Of a stretch of 31,735 nucleotides of DNA, positions 1 to 6,921 are shown in pieces. Source of the DNA: Nitrososphaerota archaeon (lineage in GTDB: Archaea; Thermoproteota; Nitrososphaeria; Nitrososphaerales; UBA183); assembly GCA_029784825.1 (NCBI GenBank), contig JAFMAU010000021.1:1-31735 (forward strand). The letters run 5' to 3'. Below the pieces are notes generated by a model. It did not search any database and was not told where the DNA came from. It saw nothing but the letters and a program-made list of their open reading frames with translations. The number at the start of each line of letters is the position of its first letter. Position 1 is the stretch's first letter. The translations under genes and the position numbers were made by a program.

Positions 1-1094
1 CTGTGGTTGGGATGGACGCACCCTTTGGCCTGGTTTTTGGTGCCAAGAAAGTAGAACGTCCCTGGCGCTTCATGCAGGAACCTCGAGAAGTCCTCTCCGC
101 CCATTATCGCGTCCATCTTCCTCACCTTTGCGCCTGGAATCTGCTTCAACAGCCGGATCACACTCTGTGTCGTCCTGGGGTCGTTGACAGTCACAGGGTA
201 TGCGTCCTCTTCGAATTCCACTTCTGCAGATGCCCCGAACGACTTGCATACCCCGGCCACCACCTGTTTCACCTTCTTCTTGGCCCGCCTTCTGGTCGTC
301 TCATCAAGGGTCCTGATTGTGCCCTCGAGGTGAGCGAAGTCCGGTATGATGTTCTCCTTAGTTCCCGAGTGGACCGCGCCGACCGTAATAACGAAAGGGC
401 GCACTGGGTCGATCATCCTGGATGAGATGCCCTGCAGCGCGAGAATAACATGGGCGGCCAGGTAGACTGGGTCGACCGTCTCGTGCGGCGCGGAACCGTG
501 ACCCCCTCTGCCCACAATCCTCACCTTGAAAGTGTCCGGCGCGGCCATCACGGCCCCTTCCTTCACCCCGAACTCTCCGGATTTCTGACTGTTGCTGATG
601 TGCAGGCCGAATACGTAATCGACATCCGGGTCCTTCATGGTGCCCGCTTCTATCATGGGGAGGGCGCCTCCTCTCCCCCCGTGCTCCTCCGCAGGCTGGA
701 AAAGGAACTTTACGGTCCCGACGAGCTCATCTCTGCTGTCGGCCAACAGCCGGGCAGCTCCGAGGAGCATCGCCATGTGCGTGTCGTGCCCACAGGCGTG
801 CATGACGCCTTCAATCTTGGACCTGAATGAGACATCAGAAAGCTCCTGCACCGGGAGCGCGTCCATGTCCGCCCTGAGGGCAACCACCTTGCCTTTCCTC
901 GAGCCCTTGAGGACACCGACGACTCCGTTACCGCCTACGCCCGTCTTCACTTCGACCCCCAGACCGTGCAGCTTCTCAGCCACGAACGCAGAGGTCCAGC
1001 TTTCCTCATAGGAGAGCTCAGGGTGCTGGTGCAGGGCCCTGCGGTTCTTGATTATTTCAGGCTCGATCAACTTCGCTTCTTCGAACAGGTCCAC
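1..1094 (-). CDS. M20D family amidohydrolase / carboxypeptidase (partial, C-terminus cut by window edge)
   Basis: Reading the minus strand inward from 1094 gives about 364 residues of an M20 metallopeptidase of the N-acyl-amino-acid / IAA-amino-acid hydrolase branch. These enzymes hydrolyse N-acyl or peptide bonds with a di-metal centre in the cytoplasm. Seen in order: RRALHQHPELSYEE near the N-terminus, ADMDALPV, the metal-binding MHACGHDTHMAM, FQPAEEHGG with the catalytic Glu pair, GRGGHGSAPH in the lid domain, and MGGEDFSRF near the C-terminal side. The frame is still open at base 1, so the last residues, including the end of the C-terminal metal-ligand region, lie outside the window. The start chosen is a GTG at 1094, 46 bases after the ThDP-enzyme stop; there is no ATG before the conserved domain. 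It is the third gene of a minus-strand operon. The substrate cannot be read from sequence. Confidence 0.88.
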   Translation of the reverse strand, partial: MDLFEEAKLIEPEIIKNRRALHQHPELSYEESWTSAFVAEKLHGLGVEVKTGVGGNGVVGVLKGSRKGKVVALRADMDALPVQELSDVSFRSKIEGVMHACGHDTHMAMLLGAARLLADSRDELVGTVKFLFQPAEEHGGRGGALPMIEAGTMKDPDVDYVFGLHISNSQKSGEFGVKEGAVMAAPDTFKVRIVGRGGHGSAPHETVDPVYLAAHVILALQGISSRMIDPVRPFVITVGAVHSGTKENIIPDFAHLEGTIRTLDETTRRRAKKKVKQVVAGVCKSFGASAEVEFEEDAYPVTVNDPRTTQSVIRLLKQIPGAKVRKMDAIMGGEDFSRFLHEAPGTFYFLGTKNQAKGCVHPNH

Positions 1095-1140
1095 GCAGCC
1101 GCGTCGGCGGACCGTCCGATAAATGCTCTCGGGCCGCTCC

Positions 1141-2787
1141 CTAGAACATCAGAGAACCTTGGATGTTGATGGGCGGCAGGTCTTCAGGGTCTACCTGGAG
1201 CTCGACGATCCGGGGAACCTCCGACTTCTCCATCAGGAATTCGACCGCGGAGCCTATCCCTTCATCCGAGACTACGCGCGCGCCCAGCGCCCCGAAAGCA
1301 TCTGCGACCTTTGTGATGTCCGGGTTTGTGTGCTGAGTGCCGAAGACGCGCCCCATCTTCTGTATCTTCTGCCTCATCAGCAGTACTCTGTATGAGTTGT
1401 CGTTGACCACGACGATCTTTACCCCTATCTTCTCCCGGACCGCCGTCTCAAGGTCTTGCATCGTCATCATGAACTCACCATCCCCCATCACTGCGACCAC
1501 TTCTTTATCGGGAAACGCCATCTTGGCTCCTAGCGCCGCTGGGAACACGAACCCCATCGCCCCCATGTTCGCCGCAGCCAGGAAGCTCCTTTCCTTCCTG
1601 ACCTTCAGAAGTGCGTACGCGTACACCTGGTGGAGTCCCTGGCCTGCGGCAAAGATTGTATCTCTGGGGATTGCGCCGTCTAGCGCGGCGAGGAAGCGTG
1701 CCGGGTTGACGTATCCGTCCTGGCTGGTAGATTGAGACTCGAGAAGCGCCGCTGCCCAGGACGCTCTTCCTGCCTCCACCCGACTCGACCATTCGGGGGA
1801 CGCTTTGATGCCCTCCAAGAGGCCAGCCAGCGTATCGGCGAAGCGGGCTGCGTCAGAGTAGGAGTGAAGAGCATACGCTACGGGCTTCCTGTCCCAAATG
1901 GGGTCCATGTTTACCGCGAGGACCTCTCCCTTGGGGGTGGCGTTGTATCCGTACGTGGAAACGTCGGAAAGGCCGCAACCCAAGCACAAAACGACGTCGG
2001 CCTGGGTAAGAAGGGCGTCGGCCATCCTCAGGCCCCCGAACCCGATCCTTCCGGCGGTCATGGGGTGGTCCTCCGGTATCACTCCTCTGCCGTTGCTTGT
2101 AGACACGACTGGGGCTGCGACCCTCGCCAGGAGATTGGCCGCGGCGCTCGCCCCCTCTGACGAGTTCACGCCCCCACCGAGTACGAGAAGGGGACGCTTT
2201 GCCTGCTTCAGCGCGTCCGCCGCCCGGAGAACGTCGGCATATTCCGGTTCGTGGGCCTTCTCCGGAGGCAGCTCCGCGACGCGCGAACCCGCTTCCTGCT
2301 GCCAGACATCCTCAGGCACCTCCAGGTACACCGGTCCCTTGGGGGCGCTTGAGGCGAGCGCGAATGCCTCGGCGATGTCCATGCCGGCCTCCTGCCCTCT
2401 TCCGATCCGCCATCCCTTCTTCACCATGCTCGCCGCCATTTCCAGCTGTGGGACCTCAAGCCACGAGTCCATCCCCACCATCCTTCGCTTGACCGCACCC
2501 GCGACAAGAACCATCGGCGACCCATCCTTCCAGGCGTTGCCGAGCGCAACCAACGAGTTCAGGAACCCCGGCCCGCCATGTACCAACGCGACCCCCGGCC
2601 TTCCGGTCACCCTCCCTTCAGCGTCCGCCATGCTTACCGCAACCTGTTCGTGCCTTGTCGAGACGTATCTGATCTTGCTCCTGGAGAGCGCGTCCATCAG
2701 GTCGAGCACAGAAGTTCCGATCAGGCCGTATGCCCTCTTGACGCCGTAGCTCTCGAACGCGCTGACTAGGAGTTCGGAAACCTTCAT
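1141..2787 (-). CDS. Thiamine-diphosphate enzyme, acetolactate synthase / 2-oxoacid decarboxylase-like
   Basis: 548 residues with the three-domain fold of the POX/ALS family of ThDP enzymes, which cleave or join carbon-carbon bonds next to a keto group. The cofactor-activating Glu lies in TRHEQVAVSMADAEG (Glu47). A central FAD/nucleotide-type domain with RPLLVLGGGV follows. The ThDP-Mg motif begins at GDGEFMMTMQ (about residue 435) and closes with NDN 30 residues on. The start is the ATG at 2787, which overlaps the stop of the upstream dehydrogenase as ATGA; a longer reading to 3000 is only open frame inside that gene. No acetolactate synthase small subunit is next to it, so a catabolic decarboxylase or lyase role is as likely as branched-chain amino acid synthesis. 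The four-base overlap shows translational coupling with the dehydrogenase. Confidence 0.85.
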   Translation of the reverse strand: MKVSELLVSAFESYGVKRAYGLIGTSVLDLMDALSRSKIRYVSTRHEQVAVSMADAEGRVTGRPGVALVHGGPGFLNSLVALGNAWKDGSPMVLVAGAVKRRMVGMDSWLEVPQLEMAASMVKKGWRIGRGQEAGMDIAEAFALASSAPKGPVYLEVPEDVWQQEAGSRVAELPPEKAHEPEYADVLRAADALKQAKRPLLVLGGGVNSSEGASAAANLLARVAAPVVSTSNGRGVIPEDHPMTAGRIGFGGLRMADALLTQADVVLCLGCGLSDVSTYGYNATPKGEVLAVNMDPIWDRKPVAYALHSYSDAARFADTLAGLLEGIKASPEWSSRVEAGRASWAAALLESQSTSQDGYVNPARFLAALDGAIPRDTIFAAGQGLHQVYAYALLKVRKERSFLAAANMGAMGFVFPAALGAKMAFPDKEVVAVMGDGEFMMTMQDLETAVREKIGVKIVVVNDNSYRVLLMRQKIQKMGRVFGTQHTNPDITKVADAFGALGARVVSDEGIGSAVEFLMEKSEVPRIVELQVDPEDLPPINIQGSLMF

Positions 2788-3773
2788 GGGTTCACGACGT
2801 TCAGCGGCGGCTCTCCCAGTGCTACGCGCAGCACGTTCTCCACGGTGGTCTGGATAATCCTGAGCCTCGCGTCGTTCGTGGCCCCGGCTATGTGAGGCGT
2901 CAGGACCAGGTTCGCGCCTTCCTTCGCGGCCACCAGGAGAGGGTTTCCTGCATCCAGGGGCTCCGATGTGAAGACGTCTACTGCCGCGCCGCCGATCCAC
3001 CCCTGCGCGACCGCCTTCGCCAGAGCTCCCTCGTCCGTCAACTCACCCCGCGAGACGTTGATGAATACCGCGTACGACTTCATCAGGCGGAACTCTTTCT
3101 CACCCAGCATCTGCCTGGTGGCGGGTGTCAGCGGGACGTGGATGCTCACCACGTCGCTTTCTGACAGCAGCCTCTGGAGCGGGAGATGCGACACGCCGAG
3201 TTTCAGCTCGTCAGCGTCGGGCAGTCGGGCGAGGTCCGTGTAGACCACGTTGGCGCCCATCGCCCTCGCTCTCCATGCTACCTCCTTTCCTATCCTCCCG
3301 AGGCCTATCACGCCCCACGTCTTACCGTGGACTTCGGCTGCGACATTGAGCAGCTCTTCCTGTACCCATGCGCCCTCGACCATCCTGCGGTGTGCGTATC
3401 CCATCCTCTTCAGCAGGACAAGCGCAGCTGCAAGGGTGTGCTCCGCGACAGAGATCGCGTTGGCCCCCCCGATGTTCGAGACAGGTATCCCATTCTTTCT
3501 GCAGGCGACGAGATCTATGTGGTCATAACCGGTGGACGGCTGGGCGATGAGCTTCACCCTCTCCATCTTAGCTACCATTTCTGAGGTGATTGGAATCTTG
3601 AACGTGTAATCTCCTATGACGAAGTCAGCCTCCTTCAGCGCCCCGTCGAGCTTGGGGCCCGCTTCATTGATAGTCTCGAAGTCTGCTTCGATCCCGCTCT
3701 TTTCCAGGCTCTCCGCGAAGAAGAGCCGTATCAGCCCTTCTGGCATGGGCGAAAGGACTAGGACCTTCAGCAC
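2784..3773 (-). CDS. D-isomer-specific 2-hydroxyacid dehydrogenase
   Basis: 329 residues of the NAD(P)-dependent D-2-hydroxyacid dehydrogenase family (glyoxylate/hydroxypyruvate reductase, phosphoglycerate dehydrogenase and relatives), which interconvert 2-oxoacids and D-2-hydroxyacids. The Rossmann motif GVIGLGRIGKEVA is near residue 155. The catalytic triad is visible as Arg in NVSRGELTDEGAL, Glu in FTSEPLDAGNP and His in LTPHIAGAT. The length matches the short form without a regulatory ACT domain, so it is not a typical serine-pathway SerA. It is the first gene of an operon with the ThDP enzyme and the M20 hydrolase. A GTG start at 3773 sits about 25 bases downstream of a TATA-like gttaaaat, so the mRNA is probably leaderless. 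The exact substrate is not determinable. Confidence 0.9.
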   Translation of the reverse strand: MLKVLVLSPMPEGLIRLFFAESLEKSGIEADFETINEAGPKLDGALKEADFVIGDYTFKIPITSEMVAKMERVKLIAQPSTGYDHIDLVACRKNGIPVSNIGGANAISVAEHTLAAALVLLKRMGYAHRRMVEGAWVQEELLNVAAEVHGKTWGVIGLGRIGKEVAWRARAMGANVVYTDLARLPDADELKLGVSHLPLQRLLSESDVVSIHVPLTPATRQMLGEKEFRLMKSYAVFINVSRGELTDEGALAKAVAQGWIGGAAVDVFTSEPLDAGNPLLVAAKEGANLVLTPHIAGATNDARLRIIQTTVENVLRVALGEPPLNVVNP

Positions 3774-3793
3774 GCCGCTCGACCGTGGCAGCC

Positions 3794-3802
3794 GATTTTA
3801 AC
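3794..3802 (-). promoter_or_regulatory. TATA box for the hydroxyacid dehydrogenase operon
   Basis: Minus-strand gttaaaatc centred about 25 bases before the GTG start at 3773, the spacing expected when the transcript begins at the start codon. It is separate from the TATA-like element of the divergent DUF998 gene. Confidence 0.5.
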
Positions 3803-3833
3803 GGTTCTGACATCGGCGGGGTGCGAGGCTCAC

Positions 3834-3843
3834 ACTTTTAGGC
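3834..3843 (+). promoter_or_regulatory. TATA box for the DUF998 gene
   Basis: Plus-strand acttttaggc centred about 27 bases before the TTG start at 3865. It supports that otherwise weak start codon and a leaderless transcript. Confidence 0.45.
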
Positions 3844-3864
3844 TAACTTCCCGAGACAGGGGCG

Positions 3865-4476
3865 TTGGCTCTCTCCAACGCAGCGAAGGCAGGCGTCGCC
3901 ATCTTCGTAGGAGCTGTCCAATTCAGCATCGGCCTGATACTCGCCGAAATCTACTATCCGGGCTATAATGTCTCGACCAATTACGTGAGCGACTTGGGGG
4001 CAACCTGTCCCGGCTCTGCGACGGTCGGCTGCGTGATCAACCAGCCCACCTCGATGATATTCAACAGTTCGATTGTCCTCCTCGGGATCATGATCCTCGT
4101 CGGGGCCTATTTCCTCCAGCGAGGGTTCCATGATAGGCCGGCGGCTGTCATGATCGCCCTGGCTGGTATCGGCGCGATGGGTGTAGGGCTCTTTCCAGAG
4201 ACCACCGGTGTATGGCACAGCATCTTCTCTCTGATCGTGTTTCTGTTCGCAGGGCTGGGCGCCCTGGTGACCGCGAGACTGCAGAAGAAACCCATGTTCT
4301 ACTTCTCGATAGTCCTCGGTCTGTTCACGCTAGTCGCGCTGGTCCTCTACATCGGAGGGGACTACCTTGGACTTGGGCCAGGAGGGATGGAGCGGATGGT
4401 CGTCTATCCGGTGCTAGTCTGGTCAATAGGGTTCGGCGGGCACATGATGGCGCTCGACGACCCGGTGAAAGGATAG
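3865..4476 (+). CDS. DUF998 family membrane protein
   Basis: 203-residue, strongly hydrophobic protein with about six predicted membrane segments. It carries features typical of archaeal and bacterial DUF998 proteins: an N-terminal helix ending in ILAEIYYPGY, then VSDLGATCPGS, then NSSIVLLGIMILVGAYFL. The function of the family is unknown. The start is TTG at 3865; no ATG precedes the first membrane helix, and a TATA-like element lies at the right distance. It stands alone, divergent from the dehydrogenase operon and convergent with the acetate transporter, with a hairpin between the two convergent ends. Two Cys residues in the loop after helix 1 could form a disulfide outside the membrane (inference). 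Confidence 0.8.
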   Translation: MALSNAAKAGVAIFVGAVQFSIGLILAEIYYPGYNVSTNYVSDLGATCPGSATVGCVINQPTSMIFNSSIVLLGIMILVGAYFLQRGFHDRPAAVMIALAGIGAMGVGLFPETTGVWHSIFSLIVFLFAGLGALVTARLQKKPMFYFSIVLGLFTLVALVLYIGGDYLGLGPGGMERMVVYPVLVWSIGFGGHMMALDDPVKG

Positions 4477-4554
4477 CTCCGATCCAAGCGAAGGCACTGT
4501 ACCACATTAGGGGGTGCCCCTCCTCGAATGCATGCGGGGCGTCCGTGAGTCACC

Positions 4555-4596
4555 AAAAAGGGGATGGGTCCGCATCTAAAATGCGGCACCCGTTTT
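4555..4596. terminator. Bidirectional hairpin terminator between convergent genes
   Basis: A perfect CCGCAT / ATGCGG stem (4570-4575 with 4581-4586, loop CTAAA) extends outward through GGGT / ACCC with one bulged base. It is flanked by an A-run on the left and TTTT on the right, so either strand reads as a GC hairpin followed by U's. It lies between the stop of the DUF998 gene and the stop of the acetate transporter. Confidence 0.6.
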
Positions 4597-4611
4597 CCAG
4601 ATGGATCTTGC

Positions 4612-5226
4612 CTACGCCTTTCTAGGCCAGAGTGGAAGCACGCTTTTCCCGTAGACTTCGTTGAGGACGTTCGCGATGGCTGTGTATACTGCGGTGAGTC
4701 CGCACAGGACCCCTTCATAGCCTGTGAACTGACCGAATGTTGTGCCCATGTTCGACCAGAAGCCTGCTGCCAGGAGGAAGAACAGGATCGTTAGAGTCCC
4801 AAACACTACCATGAGGGCGCCGTTGATTCGCAATGTTCCGATGAACATCAGGAGTGTGAAGATGCCCCAGAAGAAGAGGTAGTATCCGAGCGCTGTGTTG
4901 GTGGGTGGGAATCCTGACAGACCCGAAATGCCTGGAAGGATGAAGATGAAGACGAAGGACTCCCAGAAGAACCCGTACGAGAGGAACGCCGTCATTCCGA
5001 ACGTGTTCCCCTTTCTGAATTCCAGGAGGCCTGCTACAATCTGGGCGAAACCACCAAAGAAGATGCCCATCGAGAGTACGCTGGAGCCGAGCGGATAGAC
5101 GCCGGCGTTAGCGAGGTTGAGGAGTATTGTAGTCATTCCGAACCCGAATAGTCCTAACGGAGCGGGATTTGCGAGAACCACGTCAGCCTTTATTGGCTGG
5201 CTTTGGCTCAATATGTTCGCAGCCAC
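4612..5226 (-). CDS. satP: Acetate uptake transporter, GPR1/FUN34/YaaH (SatP) family
   Basis: 204 residues with six predicted membrane helices. The family signature NPAPLGLFGFGMTT is near residue 20, with FFGGFAQIVAGLLEF and a C-terminal FTGYEGVLCGLTAVY after it. SatP/YaaH proteins carry acetate (and succinate) across the cytoplasmic membrane. It is the last gene of the acetate module, but a TATA-like ccttaaata at 5240-5248 lies in the 48-base gap after the deacetylase, so it may have its own promoter. The GTG at 5226 is only about 18 bases from that element; a TTG at 5211, about 33 bases away, is the alternative start. Confidence 0.9.
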   Translation of the reverse strand: MAANILSQSQPIKADVVLANPAPLGLFGFGMTTILLNLANAGVYPLGSSVLSMGIFFGGFAQIVAGLLEFRKGNTFGMTAFLSYGFFWESFVFIFILPGISGLSGFPPTNTALGYYLFFWGIFTLLMFIGTLRINGALMVVFGTLTILFFLLAAGFWSNMGTTFGQFTGYEGVLCGLTAVYTAIANVLNEVYGKSVLPLWPRKA

Positions 5227-5239
5227 GCCTCGAACTTTC

Positions 5240-5248
5240 TATTTAAGG
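5240..5248 (-). promoter_or_regulatory. TATA box before the acetate transporter
   Basis: Minus-strand ccttaaata lies between the deacetylase stop (5275) and the transporter start. It suggests the transporter can be transcribed independently of the upstream acetate genes. Confidence 0.4.
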
Positions 5249-5274
5249 CTGAGCGACAGGTCCTCGAATGAGCA

Positions 5275-6273
5275 TCAGAGGTTTTGCCTCTGGCCAGAAA
5301 GCTCTGCGGTGACTTCCTTCCAGGCAGCTCCCACATTCCCAGGCGAATATCCTCCACCTCCCATCGCAAGTATCTTCCCCCCGCACAGCTCGTGCGCGAG
5401 CCTGTGTAGCTTACTGGCGGCATAGCTGTGGACGGCCGGCGTGTAGTTCAGGTCCGTGATGGGGTCTCCCGCGAGCCCGTCCGCCCCGCACTGGAAGAAG
5501 ATCATCTCTGGCTTCGACTTCCTTACGAACTCCTCGACCTGGTCGAACGCCTGGAAGAACTCCTTGTCCCCAGAGCCGGGCGGGAGACCGACGTTGATCT
5601 TCGTCCCCATTGCGAACCCCTTGCCGGTCTCGGAGGCGTCACCGGTGCCGGGATAGAGAAATCTCCCGTGTTCATGGATGTCTCCGATTATTACTCTTGG
5701 GTCGGGTTCGAACTCGTAGTACACCCCGTCTCCATGATGGGCGTCTATGTCCACGTACGCGACGCTCCTCAGTTTGAATTCGTTCAGCGCTCTGGAAATC
5801 GCTATGACGCTGTCGTTGAAGACGCAGAAGCCTCGTGCCTCATCCGGGGCAGAGTGGTGGAGCCCTCCAACCGGATTGAAGAAGTGGTCGAAACTTCCCT
5901 CTAGCAACAGTTCCAACCCTCTCAGGGTACTCCCCACGGGAAATAATGATGCTTCGTAGACCCCCTTGAATGCTGGGGTGTCCTCGCTCCCCAGCTCTCC
6001 CAGCCCGGTCGCCGAAGCCTGTCTCACGCGGTCGACGTATCCTTGCGTATGGAAAACCAAAAGGTCACTTTCGCTGGCGGATACCGGTTCAATCACTTTG
6101 AATCCCTCCGTCTCCCTTTGACCTTCGATGTATTCAGCGAAAACCCCAAGGCGGGAAGAGTTCATCGGGTTCCCGGCGGGGAACGAGTAGAGGAACGACT
6201 GCTTGCCGAATGACACGGCGAGCCTGCAGCCCCGCATCAGCGGACGGACTTGCGGATCTTGATTATCGAGCAA
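5275..6273 (-). CDS. acuC: AcuC-like histone deacetylase superfamily protein
   Basis: 332 residues of the class I zinc deacetylase fold. Active-site features are all present: His139-His140 in GGLHHSAPDEARG, zinc ligands Asp177 and His179 in YVDIDAHHGDG, the third ligand Asp265 in QCGADGLAGDP, and the transition-state Tyr309 in GGGGYSPGN. In Bacillus, AcuC removes acetyl groups from acetyl-CoA synthetase. Here the gene directly follows a protein-acetyltransferase-like GNAT and acs, so the same role is the best inference; removal of acetyl groups from other proteins or small molecules remains possible. The TTG start touches the GNAT stop (TGATTG). An ATG at 6237 just before the domain is the alternative. 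Confidence 0.88.
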   Translation of the reverse strand: MLDNQDPQVRPLMRGCRLAVSFGKQSFLYSFPAGNPMNSSRLGVFAEYIEGQRETEGFKVIEPVSASESDLLVFHTQGYVDRVRQASATGLGELGSEDTPAFKGVYEASLFPVGSTLRGLELLLEGSFDHFFNPVGGLHHSAPDEARGFCVFNDSVIAISRALNEFKLRSVAYVDIDAHHGDGVYYEFEPDPRVIIGDIHEHGRFLYPGTGDASETGKGFAMGTKINVGLPPGSGDKEFFQAFDQVEEFVRKSKPEMIFFQCGADGLAGDPITDLNYTPAVHSYAASKLHRLAHELCGGKILAMGGGGYSPGNVGAAWKEVTAELSGQRQNL

Positions 6274-6840
6274 TCAATCCACCCTGAACACCCATTTGTC
6301 CTGGAACTCTGCGAGCGTGCCTGGGTCGGTCGACGTCGGGAACCTGATCCTGACCAAGTCAGGTTCCACCTTCTCGGAAGTCGGAAACCCGAGGTTCCGA
6401 ACTAGCTCTATCATCCGGGTGTTGCCCCAGTCTACAATCGCCTCGAGCATCGATATGCCGTCAAGGTTCGCTGCCCGTACGATTCTACCTGTGAGCCCGG
6501 TCCCGAGGCCCTTCCCTTGGTATTCGTCGGCAATCAGCAGTCCGACTTCGGCTGTTTTGAGCCCAGAGTGGCAATATGACGCCAGCCCAACTATCTTCTC
6601 CTCGATCATCGCAACCAGCACAAGGCATCCCGGCCTGGGAGATAGCTCGCCCACCAGCGACTCCCTGGATATGCCCGTGGTGAGGAACCTGTAGTAGATG
6701 GTTTCTTCGGAGAGCCCGGCGATGAATCTCTCCAGTGCGGCGGAGTCGCTGTCACCGAGGGCCCTGACTTGGGCGCTGGCGCCGTCCCTGAGCGTGACGT
6801 CTGCAGTCACAGCCTCGTGAGTCGGTTGCAGGTGGGGCAT
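6274..6840 (-). CDS. GNAT acetyltransferase, Pat/AcuA-like (putative Acs acetylase)
   Basis: 188 residues of a single GNAT domain. The N-terminal part (LRDGASAQVRALGDSDSA, then FIAGLSEETIYYRF) closely resembles the GNAT domain of protein lysine acetyltransferases of the Pat/YfiQ type. Acetyl-CoA-binding motif A is DEYQGKGLGTGL (Gln108 to Gly113). There is no fused acyl-CoA-synthetase domain and no cyclic-nucleotide domain. It lies between acs and acuC, and its stop abuts the acuC start. By analogy with Bacillus acuABC it probably acetylates the catalytic Lys of acetyl-CoA synthetase; this is inference from family and context. The ATG at 6840 follows a weak TATA-like cttaaagg about 35 bases upstream. 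Confidence 0.82.
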   Translation of the reverse strand: MPHLQPTHEAVTADVTLRDGASAQVRALGDSDSAALERFIAGLSEETIYYRFLTTGISRESLVGELSPRPGCLVLVAMIEEKIVGLASYCHSGLKTAEVGLLIADEYQGKGLGTGLTGRIVRAANLDGISMLEAIVDWGNTRMIELVRNLGFPTSEKVEPDLVRIRFPTSTDPGTLAEFQDKWVFRVD

Positions 6841-6921
6841 CGCGCGGCATCTCGCCCGGATGAATACTTGCCTTTAAGGGACGACCGCGGTATTCAGGTA
6901 GAAATCAGAGGACAGGGCGCT

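Noticed and set aside
2788..3000. N-terminal extension of the ThDP enzyme to 3000
   Set aside because: The extra 71 residues are low-complexity Arg-rich sequence inside the dehydrogenase gene. The family N-terminus begins exactly at the ATG overlapping the dehydrogenase stop.
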